Part shown: in pieces, positions 21,330 through 33,437 of the stretch
Numbering within the stretch: position 1 is the stretch's first letter
Layout of the letters: each line of letters starts with the position of its first letter
Origin: Erodium maritimum
Taxonomy: Eukaryota > Streptophyta > Magnoliopsida > Geraniales > Geraniaceae
Assembly: GCA_963921825.1 (NCBI GenBank)
Contig: OY997589.1
Span: 16,203,735 to 16,267,734 of the forward strand
DNA length: 64,000 bases
Reading direction: 5' to 3'
Notes under the pieces: model-generated
Database searches by the model: none
What the model was told of the DNA's origin: nothing
What the model saw: the letters and a program-made list of their open reading frames with translations, nothing else
Translations under genes and position numbers: made by a program

Positions 21330-24119
21330 TCTCAGAAATATCAGATCGCGTAATGAAACTCAAAAGGTCGTTGTTGGTCATCTACGTAACTCTCCTGTCG
21401 GCTCTACTCGGTCTTTAACCGTTTCCGCATTTACGCGACCTTTACTTACTCGCGCTTCACTAGGTCACGCTAGTTATTCAAAAGTCATACTTGGCGGTGA
21501 AAAGCAGTCTTTCTCACCAGTTCGCCGTTTCAACACGCGACCATAACTCAAGAACCACCAATGTACCCAACATGTCAAAGAACACTCAAATCGTTAAGGA
21601 ATACCGGATGACGATATAAAACATCCTATACCGGAATCCTATCTTGGTATAGACGTCGTACTGAAATACTCTATATCGGTCTAGATATTCTGTACCGGAA
21701 TCTCCCGTCGGTCATAAATATCGTGTCGAAACACCTCGCAAGGCGAACTGAAGTAGGAATTTATACGTAGACATAACCACTCAGTTTCCTTCTTAGAAAC
21801 TTTTTACAGGGAAAACTTACCCAGAAATCCAATACTCGCCCTGCTAAGACCAACCACAAACGATTACCCGATCAAGTAAAATGTAACAACCATTACCTCA
21901 AGACACAGGATCTCATGATCATTGCACGATTCGGAACAATCATTCGGTTTACCACATCTGGTGGGCCAATATCGCGCAACCCAAAGGGTAGATAGTACCC
22001 ACCTCAAATACTGAGGAATGCCAGAAACGATCTTGGCAACCTCTAACAGACTCCAATTTTAGTGTAGACGGCGGACCGTCATCAACAACTTCGATGTAGA
22101 TATTTCTTATCAGCGTCCTCACTGTACCGGTATCACACCAGATAGGATGACTTCGGTTCTGACATGCCATACCGGGATCTTCCTTCGGTATGGGTGTCTT
22201 ATCGGAAAACTCCAAAAATCGGACCAAGACGGAGCCATCCGAAGGTGTAACTTCTCAATTCTCTTTGGTAACCGTCTCCCGAATAGTTCACACTGGAACA
22301 CCAATAAGGTCTTGTCACGACCTAACACACGCAAGACGAGCAAGCAATACACAAATGTAATCCTCCAATCAAAGGTTCTCATAGCCACGACGGGGTTTGG
22401 AAAAAACGCTCGTTTCGTCACATCTCGTGGAAAGGTAGACGTTCCTCAATCAAGTAAATGGTACAACGTACCGGCATATAGTCGAAATACGGCATGCCTC
22501 AAAACGTAACTTAATCGAAACTTTCCGTCATACTAAGCCTGGCATACGGGTGCATCACACAAATAATTCCCAACGGAACTCGTAACCAAACTCCTCAACT
22601 CAGGACCCCACCATACTCACAAAGCAAACTCGAACGAACCACCACCGACCTTAACCACCCACTTAACATGTCATCAAACACAGGGTAAACGGTAAACCAC
22701 ACACGCGTCTCGTACCAAGCCAACGGCAAGCACATATGTCACAAGGTTAAACCAAAACACGATTCTCAACCTGAATCATCATAACAACGAGATAAAGGCG
22801 CTCAAAACCGGTGCATGGTTCAGTACAACCATGAAATCTACCGACATCTAGTCGGACGAACGACGTACAACAAAACGGACCGATAAAACCCCTTACTGGT
22901 ACTTGGTCGAATGTAGGCGTCCTTCAAGACACCACAATTGAACGTACGATAATTACACTCGACTGCGCAACACGATCCAAGATCGATTGCCAAAGGTCAT
23001 CCCAACCGGCGGTATTCCTTATACCGTTCACGAGCTATCAATCAACCAACTTATATTAAAGTCCACCCAAGTCACCCTTTAGGGAGTAATCAACATGTAC
23101 TGAGATCTCGATAATTTGAACAGTTCAGAAACTCGTGCGGTTCCTTCATTCGATACTTGACGAATTAAATCCAACGACGGTTAGCTCTTAACTTTTCTTG
23201 TGCCCACGCCTGGCACAAAGTCAGACCTATCATACAATTCCTCGTTCGGTGCCATCTTGTTACTGGCCTGAAAGCTTGTGGGAGTCGTCCTCAGCCACCT
23301 GTAGCTGGATTTCAACATGAAGTTCTCTCACTTATAAGACGTCACCCCATGGTCATGCTTAGTCCTTGCGGGACACTAGCATTAGTTCTTCTCTTGCTGA
23401 TGGGGATCTGCCTTGGTACTCGACTCGCGTCCTCCGCATTCTTCTCCGCTGGGAAGGTCGTTTGGTTAACTCTCAATGTTATCCGTTTGTTCCGTGTGAA
23501 CTGGCGGTAAGCCGCTTAGTCCTTCTAGAAAGAACGTAAGAAACACACCTTGATTTAGTTTCTCACGCACGACACACACTCGTGCAACCTTCGCTTGATC
23601 ACAAAGATTTTGAACAACATCGCCTCGACGGTTCAAATCTTTTAACTTAAGTCTTGTAGCGGGGTTAGAAGAAACTGTAGATTACGACTCCTGTGGGTAT
23701 GGGCCCACTACGCTTCCGCTGCGATACTCTGATCTTATCGTTGCCCGGTCATCTCTGGTGACCGGACGGACCGTTTACTGGCCAAGGTTGCGGCCTTTCA
23801 CTGCTCGGCATTCGCTGCCGATAACACTCGATGAATGCTTGCTGTTTCAACAATCAGTTCTTAAAATTCGATCTGCACTATCGGAGAATGAAAAGAACCT
23901 TCAGTATGGCCAAGTCTGTTACTCCGCTTTCCAACTCCCACTGACGCTAGTCGGTACTATCATACCTCTAGTCGATGTGTTTAAAATACTGGTGGGCTTA
24001 ACGGTTTTAAACTCGTTCGATCAATCAGTAATCACGAACCAATACAACCTTGTGTAATGCTCAAGTGTCAGCTGATACGAATTCCAAAATGTAAATGGTA
24101 ACGAGTACTCTACGCGATC
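21330..24119 (-). other. Gypsy element 1 interior without readable pol
   Basis: 2.8 kb between gag and the pol tail. No RT, RNase H or integrase motif is seen on the minus strand. Blocks here recur in gypsy element 2 at 55240-57244, for example TGCTTAGTCCTTGCGGGAC and CTTTCACTGCTCGGCATTCG against their near-copies at about 56630 and 56920. Conserved but apparently non-coding. Confidence 0.65.
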
Positions 24120-25339
24120 TCAAGATCGGTATCTAGTTCTCAACTCGGGGCCCGGTAATCGCGTACGCTCGGCCCTGCCGCATCGGAGGTCCTCCTCTCG
24201 ATGGGGTTGGAAGAATTTGCTGCTATAGCTGCATGATCTCTTATCGGCTCTCGTAGATCGAACTGTGGAACTGTTCGTAGATCTAACACTCAACCGGCAT
24301 TCTCGGCCTAGACGTTCCAACTGTTTGCTTGAGGGAAAACTATGCCACCGGGGCAGGTCCAACGGACGCTACTTCTCCAACCCGTCGTATCTCACCGGTC
24401 TGGGTCTGTGACTGAAAGAATCCTGAGGTCCCCTGCCTCCTCGGATTGCGACTCTCTGAATGCCTCAAGAAACCCCTCGGCCTCGGCCTCGTATTCCGCG
24501 CCTTGGCGGTCTCCCAAAAAGTCTCTCTAATGCTAGCGTTTGTTCCACTAGTATAGAATAGTCCTCGGATCTGAATGCAATGACTCAATCTGTGCTAGAC
24601 GAACTGAGTCCCTTCTCAAAACGCCTGCGGCGACTCTTCTCGGTCGGCACCGTCTCGGTGCGAAGCGATACAGGGACATGAACCTCGCCTAATACTCATA
24701 GACGGTCACCCCTTCCCACTGCAGATCCAAAACTGCTGGTGTCGGTCATCTCGAATAGATCGAAGGAAACATTGTCCCAAGGACAGTCCGCTGAACGGCT
24801 GGAAGTCATTTCCAAATCTGGTCTGCACACGTTGCCACCAATATCGTGCTTCTCCCTCAGCTGGGAGGTTGCGAAACATATTCTTCAACGAATACCAGAA
24901 TACTCTAAACGTATTAGGGTTGTGGGTAATCCGCTCCAACCATACTACAACTGCCTCGGGATCTGAATTCCCGGAATGAATTGGTGTCCTCAACTTCTGA
25001 AAACCATTGACTGCCTGGGCCGTGTAACCGTCCACCTGGCCTGGCATCTCGGTAGTAACTACGTCGGCAGTAGGCACAGACTCTTGTGTCGGTGCTGTAG
25101 TCTCATGCTGAGCACAGCTAACACTGCACGAACCACCTCATCAAAAGGGTCTCTTGGGTCGGCTCTGCGACTGGAGGAACTCTTGGTGGTGACCCTACCG
25201 GTCTATCCCCAAAACTCTGGTGCTCTGTGGGAGCAGCATCCTGGGAGCCCACTGCCCCTGCCAAAACAACAGTTGGTGTCTGGCTCTGCCCCAAAACTGG
25301 ACGGCTCTAGGTACTCTCCAGGATGTAAACACGTGACAT
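24120..25339 (-). pseudogene. Gypsy element 1 gag, decayed
   Basis: The start is taken at ATG 25339 (MSRVY...), because gypsy element 2 has the same MSRVY start at 58459. The gag core at 25077-24706 includes FQKLRTPIHSGNSDPEAVVVWLERI and EGEARYWWQRV, matching the Retrotrans_gag pattern. The nucleocapsid region at 24362-24120 retains KQLERLGREC where a CCHC knuckle should be; two of the zinc ligands are lost. Stops and frameshifts separate these pieces. The product would package RNA; here it cannot. Confidence 0.75.
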
Positions 25340-27020
25340 CCCGTAAGCTCTCTGCATTTAGAACTCATAGGTTCATAAATCAGTTGAACCCAATCGGTTC
25401 GATTCACCCCAGCATGACGTTCTCGTGCGTCTCCACCGGATCCCACTTGGATCAAAAGTAAGTCGTAAAGTCAAAAGTAACACTTACGAAGACAAGAGAC
25501 CCGCACCTCGTGCGTCTCACAGAAATCAAAGGTTCGATCAAGTACAAGGACGCTCACGCTCGTCTCACAAGTCACCCAAAGTTTACAACTCTTAAGCTTA
25601 GAAGGTATATATATACTCATATATAATATCACACTAGTTCGCATCTCTATGCGTCTCACAACAACAATAAACGATTCAATCAAACACACAACCAACTCCC
25701 ACAGGAGGGTTCAATCAAGTCAAAGAAATCCACTCCCACCGGAGGATTCAATCTCAAGCACACCACACAAGTCACAAAGCAACAGTCATACCCCTTGCTC
25801 GGGTATCCTTTCTCAAAGAGGGGTTTAGCATCGCAACACGATCCAATTGAATAATCACCCTTAACCTTTCCTTCCCTTCCAAGGATTCCCATTTCTTAAC
25901 TTTTACCCAAACATTTTCATGTGGATCTCATGTTGTTACAACCCGATTCAGGCGTCCCCGAACCTCATTGCAACAACTTGACATCAAACCATCACGCTCG
26001 ACTACAGTGGCGCCCCTGAGTCAACCCGTGATAGTGCAATCATTTTAGTTCTACCGAAAAGTCGGAATGACCCATTCGTAATTTCCCTTAACCCTCCGCT
26101 TAAGCGGGACAATTACCAAAGCAAATTCACAAGACAAAAATACGCGGAGTTCTCATGCTCGGCCAAATACACAACACAATCAATACATAGAGTTCTCATG
26201 CTCTTCAAGTACACAACACAATCATTAAACGGAGTACTCGCGCTCCCCAAGTGCATAACACAAACAATAAACGGAGTCCTCGTGCTCCCCACAAACTCAC
26301 TATACTCGGTATGCGGAGTGCTCGTGCTCCCAAATACTACGGGGTGCTCGTGCCCCAAATTTGCCACACACGGGCACACGGGGTTCTCGTGCCCCAAACT
26401 CGCCACTCACTGGGTACACGGGGTTCTCGTGCCCCAAACTCGCCACTCACTGGGCACACGGGGTTCTCGTGCCCCACCAACATCCTCAACACAAACGATA
26501 TACGGGGTTCTCGTGCCCCACTCAAAGTTCTCATACAACGGAATATGGGGTTCTCGCGCCCCACCCAAAACACTCAATACAAGCATACATGGAGTACTCA
26601 TGCTCCCGAATAGTGGTCAATCAAACAAGTCAACAGTTGAATAAGACCAAACTACAACTCGAAAATTTTAGAAATGATCCACCAAAATGGCAACACCGCC
26701 AACGACTGGCTCACTCTACAACGAATGCATAGCGGGTCGATCACTGCCCGTTAATCCAATTCCGATCTCAACCATTCGGCTTCACCGATCACTAGGGAGA
26801 GGATACCAATCAAGTAATGCAAACATTATAGTGTAAAGGTTTCATTCAGGACAAACATTTAAGCGACTCACGACTCATGTCGTTCCAACTCTTCGCGTCA
26901 ATGTTTCCAAATCGCGTCACTGAGTATCACGACTCAGACTCCCTAACTCTACCCACCTAATTGACTTCAGTCCGAGGTTTGAAGACAAGTTCACAAAGAC
27001 ACCTGTTTCAAATGAAACCA
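25340..27020 (-). other. Gypsy element 1 5' untranslated region
   Basis: Lies between PBS and gag. Holds no gene. Contains the tandem-repeat block described separately and remnants such as CCGTCCGCTTAAGCGGGAC-like sequence (about 26090) also present in element 2 (about 59140). Confidence 0.7.
26140..26610. repeat. Tandem ~48-55-bp repeats in the 5' UTR
   Basis: The unit GGGGTTCTCGTGCCCCA/GGAGTNCTCGTGCTCCC recurs roughly ten times; each unit is itself a short palindrome (GGGG...CCCC). The central units (26380-26480) are almost identical, so expansion is recent. The overlapping open frames on both strands are products of the repeat. Confidence 0.85.
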
Positions 27021-27033
27021 GGCTCTGATACCA
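27021..27033 (-). promoter_or_regulatory. Primer-binding site (initiator tRNA-Met) of gypsy element 1
   Basis: TGGTATCAGAGCC on the minus strand, 3 nt from the 5' LTR end; the standard plant initiator-Met PBS. It fixes the minus-strand orientation of the element. Confidence 0.93.
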
Positions 27034-27036
27034 AAT

Positions 27037-29587
27037 TGTCACGCCCCAAATCCGGTTCTTGCCCGAACTCGAGACGGGACGTGAGTAAATACATTTTTCA
27101 ACACTCTTTAACCGAAAAATTTTTCATACATCATTCAAATAAGTCTCAAAACAGAATAACTCAGTTTAAAACATAAGTAAACCCTCCAAGGGTGTAATAA
27201 TAATCCTCCAACAAGGTTTGTTCAAAAACTGAAAGAAAAACATAACTGAAGTCTCTAAGAAGACACCCACACCAGGAAGCTCCCGAGCCTCTACTCCTCA
27301 ATCAAGTCTGTAATCACAACAATGAACTCACAGGGGTGAGCTTGCGCTCAGTAGGGAAAATACATAACGAGGTGACCTTTAAGCTCAACAATTTCTTAAT
27401 CAAAGATAACAAGACAAATCGCAGCAATTAACAGGAAATAGACGGTCCAACCAATGCCGTGGCACGTAAAGTCACCACCCTCCGATCCACATGTGATGTG
27501 TCCTCTCGGATTTTCCCTCAAGTCCAGAGGAGACGCATATCATTGAGGCTACCGGAAACAACCCCCTGAGGGCGCTTATCATCGGGATTCTCAGAAACGT
27601 CTCCAAAGGGCTATATGTCCTCGGGAACCAAGGTATTACTCCCATAGGAAGCATACACTTGGGCAATTCAATAATAGTCAGATATAATTGAGTAACACAC
27701 TCAAGCGAAACATGAAGCAATCCATTCCCACGAACACCATTCCACTATCACACATATCTCACGAATCACCGTTTCACCACAACACACAGCACACGAATCA
27801 CATAACCACAACTTACCGTTTACTTACCAGTTATGACCCATCGGTCCATCGATCACCTGATTGCACCGCTCGGTACAAGCAGTCATACTCGATTCTCCAA
27901 TCAACCATTTAAGGAATCAAGAAATCATTCAAATACATTCAACAGTCAAGCACGAGTTCAATCAACCAAACATGTAAACCTTCAAACAAGCATTCAAGCA
28001 TGCAATTCAACTAGTTCCATTAGACTCTTTAGCCTATCCACTAAGCAACCAAACAACCAAGCATGTGATCCTAACACACAACTAATCCGAGGGCTTTGCC
28101 AAGGCCGCTCTACCAGTAAAACAATTCCCAAGTATTGAAAGCGAGTTACACTAGTGATTGGCATCCTAAGCATGCATTACTAGACACTTCCGGTTATTAG
28201 TAATTGAAAGACAATTATTCTAGTTATTCGCATCTTATAGGCATTTCTAGGACCTTTCCGATTTTATTAGCCTAATATGCATACTAAGCATTTAAACGAG
28301 AAGTTAAGACTTTCCCTACCTCGAGGTCTTCCTCTAAAACTCTATTGTAAAGCCGGTTAGTCTCTACTCCGTTCTTCACACGGGTTCCGGCGTGATCTTC
28401 GTTTTTCTAGCTCGGGTCCAAAGTCTTCGTTCTCGGGCGAAGTCCCGTCTAGGTTTGACAAATGAAATGTCCAGTCAATACCAGTAAGCCTAAAGTTGTC
28501 CTTTAATTGTCCAAAGTAGATTAATTAAACCGTTAATTAACCTGATTTAAAAAGGATTTTTCTTTAAAGCTTGGTTGACTCGGATCCGACCCGGATCCAA
28601 GCCCAAACCCGGATCCAGAACCCAGAACCCAGATTTGACCCGGAACCGGTCCAGTCCCGACCCGGACCCGAACCAGATCCGGCTCCAGCCCGGATCCAGG
28701 GCCTGCCCTTAGACCTAGGCCTGGCCCAGTCCGTCCTGTCTGATCCATCTCCTGGCCCAAGTAAACCGGCCCAATCCTTCCGTGCCTGAGCTGTGGCACT
28801 CCGGCGAGACGACACCGTTCCGACCACCACCCATGGTGTCAGGTGAGTTCGTGGAGGGAGAAACGAGAGCGGGGAAGCGGCGTCAGAGTTTGGTGACGTC
28901 GTGGCTGCGACGATGGTCTCGAGAGTGGCTCAAGAGCGCTTCGTCTTCAGATCTGGAGTTCACGCCTTCGCCGGCGGCGAATCCGACTGAAAATGCTCGG
29001 ATTTAGCTCGGGGAAACGCGTTTCCCGTCGCTTCGTGGTCAGAGAAGGAGGATAAGGGTGCGAGCGAGCTCGGGCTGCTCGGTTGGTAGCGGGCGCGCTC
29101 GGTTGTAGTTCGGAGACGACGATTGGAGGCGAAGAGCTCCGGCGACGGAGTCTCGCGTCCGTGATGTGGTTCGCTCTGTACGAGGAAGAGAGGGGTAAGG
29201 CGAGATGTGGGTCTTGGTCGGCGAAGGGCAGAGAGGAAGGGAGGTTCGAGAACGGGGAGAGGGAGCTGAAGGGTCGAGAGGGATCTGGATGAGAGGAGCT
29301 GCGCGAAGTGCCTCGGGATGTGCGCTATGTCACGAAGAAGGAGTGTGAATGGAACCCTAAACGCGTGCGTTTTGGGTTAGTTCGCGTTTAGCGGGTCTGG
29401 GCCCGCGTGTGGCGTGTCTCCTCTCCGTGTGGGCCCAATCCGGCCCAAACATTTGATCCAGTCCAAAATCCCTCTTCTTCCTTTTTTTTTTGGATTTCTT
29501 CTCTCGATTTTCCACTTGTTGCAAAAACAAACCCAATGGTTTCATATTTCAGACTATTACCTTAATCAAAAAGGGTGGGGTTTTACA
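27037..29587 (-). mobile_element. Gypsy element 1: 5' LTR
   Basis: 2551 bp from TGTCACGCCCC (plus-strand left) to GGGGTTTTACA. It shares block order with the LTRs of gypsy element 2 (reverse-strand GAGGACGCATATCAT/ATCATCGGGATTCTC near 27530-27590, TAGGCATTTCTAGGACCTTTCCG near 28240, repeated GACCCGGA blocks near 28600). The open frames at 28533-29292 lie in the GC-rich U3/R part and are not genes. Confidence 0.88.
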
Positions 29588-29914
29588 GAAGGAAATAGGG
29601 TTTCAGAACTCATAGACGTGCTTATGTAGCACGGGCCGTACGTAACCAGGCCTGGTGGAGTTGGGCCGCCCGGCCCAATGCTAAGAGGGGAAGGCCTGGG
29701 TCGGACTGGCCTGGTTGGGCCTGCGGGTGTTGTCGGGTCTGACCGGCCCAACTTATTTCCCTTTTTTTAAAAGCCTTTTTGTTTAATTAGTTAAAACTGA
29801 TTCAAAATTCATTTTTTTTGAACGAATAAGAGATTAAACCCATATTTCACCTTCGACGTTCCAATCGAACAAAACTTAAAACTTAACCCGTTTTAAACTG
29901 GAGCGGTCTTCACA
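29588..29914 (-). mobile_element. Family-A LTR, right part of the interrupted copy
   Basis: Resumes family-A sequence after gypsy element 1 and ends GGAGCGGTCTTCACA, the same terminus as at 14419 and 38165. About 1 kb of the LTR expected between 20738 and here is missing. Confidence 0.75.
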
Positions 29915-30098
29915 ATCAATTGGTGATAGCATCACTCAAGGAAATTCTATAAAGGGTGAAGTCTTGGGTTCAAGTCTCACCAACAACCTAGGTTGGTATT
30001 TGTCTGTGGACAGTACACCAGAGGGGTTGGGGTGTATTGGGCTGCAAACCTAACATCGCCGTGCGTGGGGCCCGGGTCTGGCACGGCGGGATGTTATA
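29915..30098 (+). mobile_element. SINE-like 184-bp fragment (tentative)
   Basis: This block sits between the LTR end and the right copy of the ATAGT duplication, where nothing is expected. It holds GGTTCAAGTCTC (29970-29981), a perfect pol III B-box, with a weak A-box-like stretch ~45 bp upstream (TAGCATCACTCAAGG), then a GC-rich body. There is no clear tail or TSD of its own. Alternatives are LTR end variation or filler. Confidence 0.35.
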
Positions 30099-30103
30099 AT
30101 AGT

Positions 30104-30847
30104 TCCTATACAAAAAGAGGATAAATTCAGTAAAATGCAATGCCCTTGAACGAGTTGGAACAAAATGAAATGAAAATGATTCCATATGCATCCGCGGTTG
30201 GGAGTTTGAACTATGTTCAAACATGTACTGGACCAGATATCAGCTTTGATGTTGGTATGTTGGGTCGATATCAAAGTAATCCTGGAATGTACCATTGGAA
30301 GGCTGCAAAGAAAGTTCTCAGGTACTTGCAAGGCACCAAGGAGATCATGCTCACGTATAGTAAATCCAGTCATCTTGAGGTCATTGGATATTCATATTCA
30401 TATTATGTCGGATGTGTTGATAGTAGGAAATCAACGTTTGGCTACATGTTCTTATTAGCAAATGGAGCAGTATTATGGAGAAGTGGAAAGCAATATATGA
30501 TTGCTACTTCCACCATGGAGGCCGAATTTGTGGCATGCTTTGAGGCCATAATTCATGCACTGTGGATGCGTAATTTTATTTCAAGGCTTGGTATAGTCGA
30601 CAGTATATCTAGACCGCTGAATATTTATTGTGATAATTCCGCAACCGTCTTCTTCTCAAAGAATGACAAGTACTCTAAAGGTTCCAAACACATGGAGTTG
30701 AAGTTCTTGTCCGTTAAGAAAGAAGTACATAAACAAAGAGTGTACTTTGAGCATACAAGGACCGACATGATGGTCACAAATCCGTTTCCTAAGGGCTTAC
30801 CCCCCAAGGCGTTCAATGACCATGTCGAACGTATGAGAATTATGTGA
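30104..30847 (+). pseudogene. Ty1/copia RT end and RNase H
   Basis: Continues the copia frame after the nested insertion (joined as VPIQKGDKFSKMQCPLNELEQ across the right ATAGT). It reads MIPYASAVGSLNYVQTCTGPDI and a copia RNase H: STFGYMFLLANGAVLWRSGKQ, STMEAEFVACFEA and IYCDNSATVFFSKN, ending RMRIM-stop at 30847. This last part is intact except at its join; the usual SLMYAM is SLNYVQ and ADW is lost at the first RNase H Asp (YVGCVD). Confidence 0.88.
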
Positions 30848-31158
30848 TTTGCTCTTGCTATAAATGTTACTTGCTTGTTAGGTTACAACACTTTGATCAA
30901 TTATGGTATGTTTTCGATTTAGGCCATGTTTTTCATTAAAGTCTAATTACACAATTATGGTTTTTTTTAACATGTTTCATTTGTGAATTAAGCATCTTCA
31001 CAATATTATAGTTAACATGACCGGTTTGACTTGTAATACATTGAAGGAATTACATCGCATAATGATGTGTGACCACCACGATCTAGACAAATCTGACTCA
31101 TTTAAAATTATTAAAGTTTCAAGAACTTGATATAAGGATGATTATCGACACAGAGGTC
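30848..31158 (+). other. Copia 3' untranslated region
   Basis: AT-rich, no gene. Links RNase H to the polypurine tract. Confidence 0.7.
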
Positions 31159-31169
31159 AAGTGGGAGAA
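31159..31169 (+). promoter_or_regulatory. Copia polypurine tract
   Basis: AAGTGGGAGAA immediately before the LTR start TGTAAGAATAT; a second copy is at 32225-32235 before the second LTR. Confidence 0.85.
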
Positions 31170-31714
31170 TGTAAGAATATTTACGATATTCTTGTGGCCT
31201 TCGTGTTTAAGATTTAATCATGTAATGTGAACATCATATTCATATTAAATTATAAAACTTTAATATTATGGTCGACATTTTGATGAATCGGTATCGATAA
31301 AATTAATTAATTTCGGGAATTATGATTCCCTCCCACCTTACCTAACATTACAGTATATGCATTTACTTACTTTCTCATATGGTTATTAATTAAATGTTAA
31401 TACCATTTATCATGTTGTACCAAAGGATGTAATTATTGGTAACTAAACAGTGGTTATGGTTATGCATCTAATATACGAGAAGAAAGAGAATGGGATAAGG
31501 ATGACATGTAACAAGTTTTTGTCTCCATCAAAATAGAAACATCAGAGAACGGGTTAAGGGGGAGAAACAAAATTGAACGATGGATTCAGGTAAGTTCTTT
31601 TGTTTCATAATATTTATTGTGGTTGAATTAATACAAGTATAAGATCCAAGCTCATATGGTTTTTTGTTCTCATGATTGAAGAACAATGTATGCAATCCAT
31701 AATTATAGTTTACA
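31170..31714 (+). mobile_element. Copia LTR, first copy
   Basis: Starts TGTAAGAATATTTACGATAT; end placed at GTTTACA because similarity to the second copy stops there. About 545 bp. It is the 3' LTR of the copia polyprotein upstream. Confidence 0.8.
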
Positions 31715-32235
31715 AAGGTTTCCAAAACTTACCGAATCGTAGCTTATATTCATTGCTCGATAAGAATTTTGTGATCTTTCTATATGATCAGGAATAAAAC
31801 GTTCTAACGCTTTCAATTGAAATATTGGTGGTAAGCGACCTGAGATGAATCCAAATAAAATTTTGATTACGAGATTGAAGGATCGAACAGTACGAGGTTA
31901 AATGAAGTTGGTTCATACAACTTGTCTCCATACATCATATCAACATATCAAGAATGGGATGTATACTTAGCTCTAACCACCCATGAGCCCTTTATAGGCA
32001 AGAAGGTGATCAAATATATATTATAGTAAATAATCAAGGTTTATTATGAGCCGCGACCTTGTTGGAGGCACAAGTAAATACAAGTCATGGCTTACCTATC
32101 ATTATGAGACAAAGAGGGTAGTACATCTTAAAGCTAGAAAAATTATTTAAGGCCAAATCTGATTCGATTAAAATTATTAAAGTGTAATGAACTTGATGTG
32201 AGGATCATTATCAACACAAAGGCCAAGTGGGAGAA
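31715..32235 (+). other. Deleted copia interior between two LTRs
   Basis: About 520 bp. The last ~80 bp repeat the copia 3' UTR and polypurine tract (compare 31080-31169 with 32150-32235). The rest is AT-rich and unrecognised. Looks like an LTR-interior-LTR unit with nearly all coding sequence removed. Confidence 0.6.
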
Positions 32236-32774
32236 TGTAAGAATATTTACGATATTCTTGTGGCCTTCGTGTTTAAGATTTAATCATGTAACGTATATAT
32301 CATATTCATATTAAATTATCAGGCTTTAATATTACGGTCGACATCGTGATGGATCGATTTCGATAAAGTGATTAAAGTCGGGAATTATTATTCCCTCCTA
32401 CCTTACCCAACATTATAGTATATGCATTATTTACGTTCTCATATGGTTATTAATTAAATGTTATACCATTTACCATGTTGTACCAAAGGATGTAATTTTG
32501 ATAACATCCTCAAAAAAAAATTGGTAACGGAAAGGTGGTTATGGATAATATGTTAAAAGCGTTTGTGTCTATCAAAAATAGAAACATAAGAGAAAGTGTT
32601 AAGGAGGAGAAACAAAATTGAAGATCAAATTAATTCAACGATGGATTCAGGTAAGTTCTTTTGTTTCATAATATTTATTGTGGTTGAATTAACTCAAGTC
32701 AAAGATCAAAGTTCATATAGTTTCTGTTCTCATGATTGAAGAACAATTTATGGATTCCGCAATTTATAGTATAC
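32236..32774 (+). mobile_element. Copia LTR, second copy
   Basis: Same start TGTAAGAATATTTACGATAT and same body as 31170-31714, with several small indels; ends near ATAGTATAC. Tandem placement suggests unequal recombination. Confidence 0.8.
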
Positions 32775-33328
32775 TGTGGTCGCTAGACGGGGCCGAGAAA
32801 GGGTAAATCCCTACCAGTGTAGGGCCGGAGCGCAACTATGAGCCCGAGCCCAATTGTGATTTCACGTCCTCCTATGGTGATAATCCGGTCTCCTCCTCCT
32901 GGCACCCAGACAATGACAAAGATCCTTACACCTCAACATTGGGGAGATCTCTCCCAATGATGAAGCTCAAGTCACCGTTGATCGGATCCTCCCAACCTCA
33001 CATCATTACCCTAGTCGATATCATCGTCAACATCGGAGAAAGAATTTGAACGCGGGGAGTAACAATATCGACGAGAAAGTACTGACCCAGTCCAGTCATC
33101 TCCCAGGCACTCTCACTCATTGCCTGGAGCTTTCCCCGAATCCAGAGGCAATAGTGGTCGTGCGTGAAGTTTACTCAAAACCATGCCAAGACGAATAGAA
33201 GCGCGCCTGGGGCGCGTACCAAACCATCATCAATCATCTATATGTCATAATGTCTCACCTGTACCAATTTTCAAAATGTTAAATCTACATCATATTCATT
33301 GAGATCACTCACGAGTTGTAGTGGCTTG
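32775..33328. other. Unassigned interval
   Basis: GC-richer than its surroundings, with no readable domain. May be a fragment of another retroelement. Confidence 0.4.
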
Positions 33329-33437
33329 CCTTTTGTAGAAGGTAATAAAATCAAATCAATATAATTGATATGATTCGATTATAATGGTTAATTACATTGA
33401 TATGTAATCTTTATTTCCTTCTTCATAGTCTTGTAAT

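Noticed and set aside
21121-21546. 141-codon plus-strand frame in gypsy element 1
   Set aside because: Antisense to the pol tail (KLRKYTADPS on the minus strand); a shadow frame.
26140-26610. CRISPR-like array
   Set aside because: Repeats are palindromic and regularly spaced, but this is the 5' UTR of a plant gypsy element, spacers are near-copies, and there are no cas genes.
28533-29292. Several GC-rich open frames on both strands
   Set aside because: They are the U3/R part of a gypsy 5' LTR and recur as mutually inconsistent frames in the other LTRs.
29960-29985. tRNA gene
   Set aside because: A B-box is present, but no cloverleaf, acceptor stem or anticodon arm can be formed around it.
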